This document shows positions 25,972 to 37,900 of a stretch of DNA of 64,000 nt, piece after piece. This stretch comes from Lachnospiraceae bacterium (GTDB lineage Bacteria; Bacillota; Clostridia; Lachnospirales; Lachnospiraceae). The stretch lies in assembly GCA_017427685.1 (NCBI GenBank), contig JAFRSH010000023.1:21213-85212 (forward strand). The letters are read 5' to 3'. Position numbers and translations under genes: made by a program. Positions within the stretch are counted from its first letter, which is position 1; the number at the start of each line of letters is the position of its first letter. The notes beneath the pieces are model-generated. The model was not told where the DNA came from, did no database searches, and was given only the letters and a program-made list of their open reading frames with translations.

Positions 25972-28900
25972 CTGCTTCCTTCCTTTCTCTTTTTATAGAT
26001 CAGGGCCCACGTAAGTCCTCCCGCAAGAACGACCGCTATAAGTACCGCGATGAATCCCCTGTAATCACGTGATGCCTTTGATTCTTCGGAACCGGATCTG
26101 AAGCTGTTGGCGGTGTTGATGAACTTGCCGCTTTCCGCAAGTCTTTCTTCGATAGACTTGACTGCTTCGTCCTGACCGGTCAGGAGCTCTTCCATCTCAA
26201 AGAGTTCGTACTCACCCGTCTCGGGATTGAATACAGGAACAAAGTTGAGGGTTGAAGGATCGATCGTGTTTCCGCTCTTAAGCGAATTCCTGATGATCTC
26301 CATGTCTCGTGCAAACGCTGATTCCTTCTCTGTGAGGCCGAACGTTGCATGCTCGATCACGGGCTCCTCTATGTAATCCGCAGGATTGAGAACGATATCC
26401 TTAAATGCTGCCGCAATGGCGTCTCTTACGGAGAGACCGTCCTCATCCGCGATCTTGGCCGCTGCTCCGAAGAGCTTGATCCTTGCTTCGCTCTCAGAAG
26501 TACCGAGTATCTCGGTGATCGTATCGAGTGAGAGGCTTCCGTCCTCGATGAGTGATGTTGCCTCTGACTCAACCGAAGCGAGAAGTGCAGGATCCACAGA
26601 TGTGTTCGAAGTCTGTGCCGCTTCGGATCCGAGAGTGCTGTTCGCACCGCCGGTCTGAGCTACGGAGACTTCTCCGTCCGTGTTGCCGTTTTCACCGTTT
26701 ATGGTGTTGGTTCCGTTAATGGTGTTGCCACCCACGTTGCCCGCAGGTGCCTCGCCGGTCTGAGGAACTTCGCCCTCTGTGCCGTCAGGCGTACCTGTCT
26801 CGGCAGGAATAAGTGCTCTGCCTGAAGGACCGTCGCCCACATCACCGCCACCGGCTCCGTTGTCTTCGGGCTGGGTACCAGTTGTAAGCTCTTCCTTCTC
26901 GCCTTCGCCGCCACCGGCCGAGCGATCTTCGGATCCGACTACGTCTTCTGTATTAGGCTCGGGCTGACCGTCAACCGATTCTTCTCCAACTTCCGTGCCT
27001 GTTCCGTTCACGGCATCTCTCTCGCCGATTCCGGAATCGATTCCGTCAGTTGCATTACCTGAGCCGTCAAGGTAAGGACCTTCGACAACATCGGTCGATG
27101 TGATCTCTTCACCGGATACAGGTGATCTGCGAACGATTCCGTCAACATTCACCGCACCGCTCCTCAAAGCATCGGAGAGTTCCATTGCATGAGCGAAGCT
27201 TACCGCACGACTTCCGCTCGATGCGTCTCCGCCACCCGATGCAACGCCTCTGCTTGCAGCCTGCTCGTAGAGGATCTCTCCCGTTACGAAGTTGAATGCG
27301 CAGAGTCCGCCGTTTGCGTAGCGAACGATACAGTAAGGTGCTCTGATCTCACGCGAGCTGCTCATCTCGTAGATTCCTTCGGTACTGATGCCTTCGGGAA
27401 CCTTGAACGCTTCATCAAGGAGAACCTGAAGCTTTCTGTCCGAACCGAGAGCTGCGAAATATGTGTTTTCAAGGTCGCTGTAGAGGATCACGCTGTCAGG
27501 TCTTACCTTCTGACTTGTGCGGATACTCTGCAGACTCTTTCCGTCTGTGTAGAAGAGGAAGCCGTCTCTTACAGTGCTCTCTCCCGTACTCAGATCGGTT
27601 GTTACCGAGTAGGTAGCGTATGTTTCGATCCTGTAGCCGCCGTACTCTCCTGTTGCCAGAGGCGCAGGTGTACGTTCATCCAAAGTCACGGTTCCGCGAC
27701 TTGTCGCGTCGGTCACAACACCGGTCTCAAGCTCGATGATGCTTCCGTCACGTTCAAGTGCCTTGCCGTCGTAGAGGTTGACGAACTCACCGTACCTTGT
27801 GGGCAGTGTGCTCGATCCCGATCCTCTCATGATTCCTTCGGCTGCAAGTATGTTGTACGAACCGCCGGCTGCCGATACGTAGTGAGCAAGCTCAGCTCCC
27901 GTGGAAGCAACCACCGTCTCGCCCTCTGCGCCGGTAACAACAACCGTCACATCGGATACGAAGTCGTACGTGAAGCTGATTGTCTTCCTGTCCACAACAC
28001 CCGAAACGATCTGTCCGCCGATCGATACCGTCCATGTGTATGCAGGATCGATACGACTGAAGTCTATCGAGATCGTGTCAACACCCGAGGAGTAAAGCGT
28101 AGCCTGAGGCATACCCGAAAGGTCGATCAGACCGCCACCCTGGCTGTTACCACCGCTGCCTGAACCGTACGATACACCGGGAAGAGCAAGCTTAACCCTA
28201 TCCCAATCATACAGATCCTTCATACCCCACGTAGCATTGTTCTGTGTTGAACCACCCATTGTGAGGGTCGGCATGAATCCGCTTGCCACATCTTCGTACT
28301 TGAAGCGATTCGTGGTGTAATTACTTGTTGTCATTCCGGTCTGCGTAGGCCATTCAAGGCTTGTATAAGCAGTACCTCCGGTCGCCTTAAGACGATCGTT
28401 ATCATATTTCTGTATCCTGTTTTTGACCTTACTGTCCACATGGGTGTTGACATAATCATCACCGCTCTGCGTGTAATAAGTCTCGCTTTGAGGAACATTC
28501 CTAAGCTTGATCCCTCGATCGGCATCCGAAGTGTCTACAGGATTCTTTTTAACCTGGAGCAATGCATCTTTATAGATTGCACCTGTCTTAACATAGTTGA
28601 CGCTACCCGCAAGTCTGTTCATGATCAGATCGCCCTTGGTCCTGTCAGAACTCTGGGTACCCTTTATGATCACATTACCGAGTGCAAGCCATCCTACATC
28701 GGACGAATCAGTGTAGAAGTCCTGTTCATACGCACCCATCAGTCCACCGACATTTGATTCACCAATAACCGTTGCGGCACTGACAATATACTTGAACTGA
28801 GGGTGTTCGGATACTGATGAAGATCCCATATAAACACGACCCGCAATACCTCCGACCTTGGATCCGGTCCTGCTGGTTGCATCATACCTCCTTGCTTCAA

Positions 28901-31900
28901 CAACAGTCTGACTGTCAACAAATATCGCCTGAGCATTGTAACGGAAGATCTCTCCGATCGCACCGCCGACATTATCACCGCCCACGATATCACAGTTCTT
29001 TACTACGAAGCTGTAGTTACCGCCGAACGATGTATAATTGCTGTCGTATGCCGAAACACGTCCTCCGATACCGCCGACATAAAGTGATCTAGGTGCGAAG
29101 ACGTATGTATCTTCAGCTACCAGCGTACGTGCGCCTGTAGCATATCCTACAACACCGCCGATATAGTCATATCTGGTAGTTACCTTAGGATTGTACATCG
29201 ACTCGTTGTAGTTAAACTTGATCTGACGATCCGTGTTATGAAGCCCCTGAATAGTTGTACCTGCAGCACTATACTCAGTTGTGCCGGAAAGCGCAACACC
29301 AAGTGCTTCACGAACCTTACCCTGACGACCGTACTGCCATTCCTGTGTACCGAAGGTATCACCCCCCCTGTACGATGTCATACCCCATGTAGCTTCATCC
29401 CAGAAAGACTTCCTCAAAGCCTTCAACTCAGCATCAGATTCATTATCAACCTTTCCGAGGATAGCATTCTTCCATTCGAAGTACTTTCCTTCACCCTTTT
29501 GCTGCTCATCATCATGACTCGTGATACTCGAGTTCTCTTTACCGACATATGACTTCTTCGTTACGGGATTTGTTCCATCCGTATCGTTGACATATATGCC
29601 CGTCGCACTGAATACACTGTCTATCTCGTTCTTATAATTGCTTCCGGGTCTGAAGAACATTGAAGGCCAAGTATCGTCCGTACGTTTCAGCGATTCGCCG
29701 CCAACCTTCTCATGAATACGCGAAACGTAGACATTCTTCGATCGGCAATCGATTGCTGCATATCGTCCGACAACACCACCGGTATACGATCCACCGAGGA
29801 CAACGCTGTCTTCGACATCCATCTTCCAAGCTCCACCGAGACCGACACCACCGCCGATTGATTCACCGGCGTATGACATCATGAGTCCGTTCTTTACCCA
29901 TGAACGAATAGATTCGTCCGTTGTTCCGTTGTCAAGAGGATACAAGCTTATGTTTCCGTCAACGCCGGTTCCCGTCGTTCTGCGGTAACCGTCACTGTTC
30001 CATCCTCCGATGTAAGCACGTCCTGCGATACCTCCAACATAACTGTGTCCCGATACAAAGACGTTTTCAATATGGAGTTTTCCTGCACGCTGGTATGTAC
30101 CTCTGTCTTTTGCGTTTCCAATGATACCGCCTATAAAGCTCGAAGGAACATTGCTCGAATTCAGTCTTGAGAACGAAACGATATCTTCCGCGTCTACATC
30201 CCAGATGTACGTACCACCAACCTGAGTACCGGCTACACCGCCCATACACTGTCCGGCTGCGTCAAGGTATACTCTGCGTGCCTTCAGTCCATCGATACCC
30301 GCGAACTTGCCCATGAACGCGACATAACCGCCACGGTTAGCGTATGTGCTGAGATAATAGATTCCTCTCTTAAACTGGATAACATTGATATCTTCAACTT
30401 CAATGTTCCTACTTATGTTGTAGATAAATCCTATAGGCGCCATATTCGCCGAAGCAAAGGCTGTAAGCGTAATATCCTTGAACTTCAGATTCTGAATCCT
30501 GCCGTTGACGATTCCGATAACAGCCGTCTTGTTTGACGCCTTACTCTTTGTAACACCGGCGTCATAAGTCTGAGCGATATTACACTTCTCAAAGGTAATT
30601 CCGGCAACTCTTCCTGTCGCTTGTTCGATGAACGCCGAGGTGTTACCGTCTGTGTCACATTCATAAAGACTGATACCCTTGATCTTTACCGCACGTGAAG
30701 TATCATATGTCCCGTCGTCATTAAACGGACTACCGTTTCCACCCTTGTTACCGATGAAATGATTTACGATGACGTTATGCTGCAATCCATTGATCTCATT
30801 ATCAAAATTAAGATCGGCTGTAATGTAAATATTGTAGCCTCTCGTTCCAAATCGGGAGGAACTCATAAGCGCGTTCCATTCCGCTTCGGAGCCGATACTG
30901 ATCCAACCTTCATTAAACCCAAGGTTAAGGTAAACATTCTTCTTCTTGTCTACCGTTTTTCCGGCAGTGTTTGCCTCGATCGCCGGCATAGTGGCAATAG
31001 TAGACTTCTTGTAGTTTACCGCTGTCAGGAAGTATTTATCCTTCGCCTGTACTACCTTTTGCTCTTGTCCTCCCAACGTAGCAGTGTTGTAAAGCCTAAG
31101 CGTACCAAAAATACTTGTTCCCACAACCTTACCGTTCTCGGTAATGGTTGTTACGGTGGGTGTAGCATTCCACTCCGCTCCGTCAAACTCTATACCCGAG
31201 CCGTCACTTTCGATCATGATCGAGTCATCATGAGAAAGTGTAAGGGCAAGCTGCGGATACTCGTTAAACGCATCGTTACACTCTGAAACAGTGAACTCCT
31301 TAACCTCCAGTTCGCTTGGCTGAAGTGAGAAATCCTGCTGTCCGGGAAGGAGCATCAGATTGCCGCTCTCATCTGTATAACTGTAGTAGAGCTTAGGCAT
31401 GATCCCGTTCGAGATATCAGTCTCGTTAATCTCAAACTTGTCCTTCCATGCAAGTCTCGGACGAAGAAGTGCATCTTCCCAACCGTAAGTTACCTTACCT
31501 GCATAGGAACCGGTTGTAGTAAGCGCATCGTACGAAATAGTATTAAAGTATGCCAAACGTGATGTCTCTGTCTCTTCCTTGTCATGCGATACAAACGGCT
31601 TTCCGTCCATATTGTACTGATCGTATACATACTGATGCTTTCCGAGACGAATACCCTTCTTGTCAGCGTTTGATGTGCCTGTGTAGAAACCTACAACAGG
31701 ACCGAGCGTTGCGGGATCAACCGACGAGCTCTTCGATACGATCCTTCCAAAGACAACTCCGTAGTTCCAATCCCAACCTGAAAGCTTCGAGGTATAACCT
31801 ACAACACCGCCCACGTTGTCAGCCATGGTAACGATATCAACATCAGTGTAGTAGTTCCTGATGAAGTATTCTTCTGTGTAGTAGTTACTCTTACTCGATG

Positions 31901-34900
31901 TCGATACATCGTTCATGCTCATGACAGATCCGATAAGTCCGCCGGCATTCGAATAGTTTGTATTGATCTGTCCTCTGACAGCATACACATTCTCAAGTTC
32001 AATACCGTTAACGGTGTAACCAACCATACCACCGATACCGTAGATATCGCCCGCCTGATCGGCATGGATCTCAAAGTTGTCAATATAGCAGTTATGGATG
32101 ATAAGACCGAGGTCGTTGTGTCCTACAAGACCTCCGACCGATGCTGCCGTCGAGTTATCAACCGGCATACCTGTCGAAAGGTAAACATCATGTACCGAGC
32201 AGTTTGTTATCTGGTTCTCAAAGTAATTTCTTGCGAGCAGTACGCCGCAGAACTGAGTGATGTTTTCAAAGCGCGCTCCGTAGACATGAACATTGTCAAG
32301 GCTTCCTCCGCTACGGAAGGTTGCTACAAGGCCCATGTACTTAGCTGTTGATTTGGTTGCTCCGAAGATACTCTGATCCATGGTATGGATGTTTCTTACC
32401 ACAAGATTTCTAATGGGTCCGGCTACTTTACCGAACACAAATCCGACATCGCCAACGTCGATATTGCTTATCTCATGATTATCACCGTCAAACTTACCGG
32501 TGAAACAATAATTGTTGTCGTCGGTGTTGTAATCTGCCTGAATAACTCCGCTGCTGTTTCTTCTGCTTACAGCGAATACCTTGGCATCGTAGCCTGCAAA
32601 GTCGATATCATTAGCAAGTTTATAGTTCTCATCAAGACCGTACGAGATTGAGGCAAAGTCTTCAACGCCCCTTATCGGCTTATAGAACGATGCATAAACC
32701 GCTACATACTCTCTCGCATCCAGTGTTTTGTCATAAACACTGGAGCTTCCTCTTGTCGAGAATCTGAAGGACCTAAGGTTATAAACATCGTAGTACTTCA
32801 AAGGATTGTAAAGCCTTACGTTAACGTAATAGAACTTTCCTTCCTCCCACTGCTGAAGGATCCTTGTTGAAAGGTTTTCAACTTCGATGCTGTTGACTAC
32901 GTAGCTGTTGGGGTTATAGAAAGTGACCGTAGCAAAAGCTTCCGCATCATTCTGTTCAGTAACTATCGCTGCAAGGGGAACGATCTCATTTACGGTCTGA
33001 GTGATAGCGGGCAGTGCTATCATAGGTTGCGCCGGCATACACTCATCCATACGGACATGAGGATAACATCCTCTGTCGATATTATCGTATTCCCACTGAC
33101 CGGGCTTTGTTATATCGTCGCTGTCAAAGAGGGACTCATACCAATGATAATCGTAAAGAAGCTCTTTACGTATCTCGTTTGAATCATATGCAAGTCCTCG
33201 GTAGTCGATACACTTACCGTAATCAAGTCCGCAACTGTAGTGGTATACATTTGACGAGTGTCCGTAAACGTTGTTACCTTCAACGAAGTTGAGGTTAGCC
33301 GGTGAAATACCATACTGAGCCACGTAGCGGTGTTGCCCGTCGTTCTCCTTATAGGTAAGCACCTTGGCCGCAGAGAAGCTGTTACGAACATAACCCTCAT
33401 TCAAGCCGCAGACAATAGCGCCCTTCTTGTAGATGGAGTTGGTATCGTTGTTACGAAGCTCCATATCAACAAGGCCGTAGACACTTTCTATTATACCGTT
33501 GACGTTCCTTCGAACGATACCGCCGGTATAGTAGCTACTTGTATAATAGTTTTTCGCTGTGGTTTCGTTTGAATGAACCTTCTTATACTCTTCCCACTCG
33601 GCGAGCTGCCTGATCTTAGCTCCTGTGGTGGTACAGGTATAACCGTTTCTGACAATACCGTAATTGGTGTAAACTGCAAGAGCGACACCATCGGCATACC
33701 AGAAGTGCATATCCTCCTGAAGGTCGATGCTGAAATTTTCAACAACGCCCGTCGGATAATTGTTTTCGCAAAGCATTCCTCTGATCCACTGGGATTCTCT
33801 GAAGTTGCTTACATTTCGTCCTTCATTCCATTGCCATACACCGGCATTGTCATAATAACCGAGCGGTTCGATCTTGTTCTTGTAAACAACCATGATACCG
33901 TTCAGGTGTCCGCGGTTATCATAAACAACTCCACGAAGGTTCTTGTAATTATTTAAACCGTCACCCTTCTGGAAAACAAGATTTCTGATCTCACCGTAAG
34001 GTCCGAGTGTATGTATAAGGTATTCTGCCGTCTTGTGAACAAGCGTATGTCCGTCAAAGTCGATAACACCGTTAAACAGCTTGGTGTTGAAGATGTTGGC
34101 ACGGTCGATCACAAGATCGTTAGTAACGATATAACTTTCCGAAGGATGACAGTACGCATCATACAGATCGTTTTCATCGTTGATAGCGTGTATGATACGG
34201 TCGGATGTAAATACTACCGTTCCGACACGGACACTGTAGTTGTTGATCTTAACCCAGAGCTCAAGTCTGTAGTACTTACCGGTACTAACTCTGACACCGA
34301 AGTTGGTATCGATCTGGTTAGATCCTCCGACAAAGGTCTTTTGACCGAGCGGCGTCCCGTGACCATCAGGATCATAAGGATCGTATTCATACATATCAAG
34401 CAGACAATTGTCACTTGCATGCTCTCTGTCCTCGCTCTGAAGGAGTTCTCTCCACTCATGCACACGTTCACTGATAAGGTGATATCCGCTCGAACCTGCA
34501 GACTCCTCACCTTCTTTTTCGTATACTCTCACGTAATACTTGGAAACAGAACCCGAACCAAGCTGTCCGAAGTCATCCTTAAGAATAGCATTAATGTTAG
34601 CTGTGTATGCCTTGTCTCCGAACTTGTGGAACGAAAGACCCGAGAACATGTAAACACCGCTGTTGTCAGTACTCTTCCCACCAAGGGGATTATCAAGGTT
34701 CAAAGGCGTAGCCTTAAGGTAAACCGTTACATCATTTCCTGTAAGATAGGTGTTGAGTCTGATGTAGTTACTGGTCCAGTAATTTCTTGAAAGTGCCGCA
34801 TTGGTACTTGCGTCATGTGCATCGACCCTGACAAAAGCATTGGGATCATCATAATCCGAAAGCGGCTGTGTGCATGCTTCATCTGCGAAGAGCTGATAAT

Positions 34901-37900
34901 GCGTGTATCTGTTCCTGGTCGGGTAGATACCGGGCTCTATGATGTTATAACTCTCGTCTCCGAGATCTACCTTGATCTTGTAAACCGCCTGCTGCAGATA
35001 AACCTTTGCGCCGTTTATCTTCTGGGCTGCGCCGGCTATATAGTAATTCTTGTCAATGCTGAGCTGTCCTTTGGTCAGCCAGTAGTTGCAGGTTCCGGTA
35101 GTTTGATTGGAGAATTTACCGGTAATGTTTCCGCTCTGCTGGCCGCTGCTTCCGACCATTACCCTTACTTCGGGAGCCAGATCGTAGGCATCATTTATAC
35201 TCATGAGCGAAATATCGGCTTTAATGGATTCATGCGTAACGATCTTCAGACTTTCATCCCTGTCATTTACGAAGATCTCTTTACTGATCTCTCCCGATGC
35301 CTTGGTCCATCCCTTGTTGTAGCCTTTGGCAATAAAACGAACCGTATATTCCTCTTCACGGGCAAGGTTGTTAAAGCGTAACTCCTCAAACGTATCGGAG
35401 ACGCTGTTAAACTTTCTCGATCCCATAACATCACCTGCACGGTTAGTTACGATCAGATCGATCGGATATTCACTGATAGCTCCGTCAGGGTCATTAACCG
35501 AGAGTCCGAAGAGCGTAAAGAAGCTCGACGATGCATAGTATGCCTGAAGGTTAATTGTTGCGCGCTTACGGTAAGTTCTGAACGTACTTCTGGAAAGTAC
35601 CGTACGCACATCACTGTGATGACCGCTTGTTCCGACAGAAGCGTGTGCTGTGGCCTTCATCTGATACTGCGTGTTTGTATCAAGACCCGTTACAGCGATT
35701 CTGAGCTCCTTACTGTACTTAAGACCGATAGCGCTTCCGGTGGCCGTTGCGGGATCCGTTTCCGTCATAAGCTGGTCGATGATTCTCTTCTGATCTCCGC
35801 CATATTCGCTTCCGAAGGTAAACTGACCATTTACAATGTAGACATCGGTGCTCTGACCGCCTGAGAGCTCGGCAAACTTTCGATCATACTCAAGTTTCTT
35901 CTCTTTCTCGGCTTCAGCACGTGCCACTTCAAGAGCCTGTGATTCGAGCATGCCATCAAGGATTGCAAAATCATCGATTATTGCAACCAGCTTATTATAC
36001 TCTTCACTTCCGATACCGACTTCACCGTTATCGAGCTTCCTCTGTGCTTCGTCAGCTTCGGCCTTACGATCGGCATATTTGATCGGAATATTCTCTCCCG
36101 TTGTTTCGTCAAAAACGTCAGACATCTCGGTATATGCATTTCGAGTGTCATTAAGGGCTGTAGGATAGTAATCCGTGAGAACAGAATCATACTTAGCCTG
36201 AGCAGCTATGTTCGAGAGTCTGATCCATTCGCCGAGTTCAGGCGGACGTGTTCCTTCAATGACAGAGGCAACATCGGTGTAATCGGTGTCTTCCGTAACA
36301 TCACAGATTACAAAGGATATCTGCGCATTAGGATCCGGTGTGTCTTCGAATGTTCCGGTATCGTTTCCGCTTTCATCCTTTATCCCCTTATAGAAACCTA
36401 CGGTAATATTCTCGATCAGATCAAGTAACTGCTCGTTGGTTCTCTCCCCGATCCTGAGGGTCATATAAAGCTGTCCCTCTGAAAGATTCTCTTCCGTCGC
36501 AGGGATATCGTTGTCAAGGAAGAGGTTTCCGAGTGATGCGATCGATGCAGTCGTGAACTTTGACTGTCCGAGCTGTTCTTCTCTCCACTTAATATCATCA
36601 GGGATAATTCCGTTTTCAAAATCACTTGCATCGAACTTGTAAATATCACAGTCCGCAATCACCTCAAGTATGTAGACACACTGATCCGTGAGGTTGGTAA
36701 ACTTGACAGCTATCTCCTTGTACCTGTTCGAGTCAACACCGGCTGCTCCGGCCGACTCGTCCCAAATTCCATCAAGAAGCGCTGCAGGGAAGTAGTGCTC
36801 GTAATCATCTTCCTTAATCGCGAAACTAATAGCACCGCTTGTGGGAACCGTAAGGTACTCGACCTCCGTCTTCACCACCTGACCCGTTGTATCAACGATA
36901 CGGAATCTGGTGTGCTGGATACCTGCGTTTCCGCTGTTGCTCAGTCTGATAGCTACCGTGTAGTCTTTGATCTTGTTATTCTGCACACGGAAAGTAGCAC
37001 GGGGTCTTTCGGTACATGTCTTAAAGGAACCCGAGATTTCATCTGTTCCGTTGGCAAAGAGGAGTCGTACGCCTCCACGGTCATATGCATGGATTACATA
37101 ATTGTATTCGGAGTTGGCTCTGAAGATCCTGGAGCTCTCATACTTAAGGAATTCACCCTTTCTGAGTTTGTTCAGATCCGAGGATGTGAGCGTTACTTCA
37201 CGAGTATCTCTGCTGTCAGCAGCATTGGTGACAACAAATTCAAGGCGGCTAAGATACTCAACCGACTCTATAAAACGATTGCCCGGATTGTCACGCACTA
37301 TTCCGAAGTACATATCGTCGAGTATGAACGAGTTAGACTCCTTCTCACCTTTTGTATAGGTAAGGTCAAGCTTGTCAAGGTAGTCTCTGCTCTTAGTTGT
37401 AAATGTTGCTTTACCGTAGTCCATGATGTCTTCTGTCATCACATCGCCATATGCATTGATGTAATTAAGGACAACCTTCATGGTGTATGTAGTCTCAGGC
37501 TTGAAGGGTTGTGCGAGGCGAAGAGCGCCGCTTCCGAGAACTGTCTTTGAGTAAACAAGCTTGCCCGAATCATCGGTTCCTTCTTTGACAAAGAACTGAA
37601 CTCCGTAACGCTTGTAAAGGAACTGTGCGTTCTCGATATTGAAGTTATCAAGGAAGATAGTAAATGTTCCTGTTGTAATATCACCAAGGTGAACTTCAGG
37701 CTTCTTCCACTCTTCATAATATACCGGACGTCCCGGCTTGTCCTTATACTCCCTGGGTATCGGAACAGGTGCTGCCGCTGCAGGCGCAGGTGCAGCAGGC
37801 GCAGCCTCTGCAGCAGGTGCGGGAACCATGGGATCCTCACCTGTCGAAGTGGCTTCAATAAAAGGTATCAATGTAGGAGTAGGCAAAGGTGTCGCGGTAG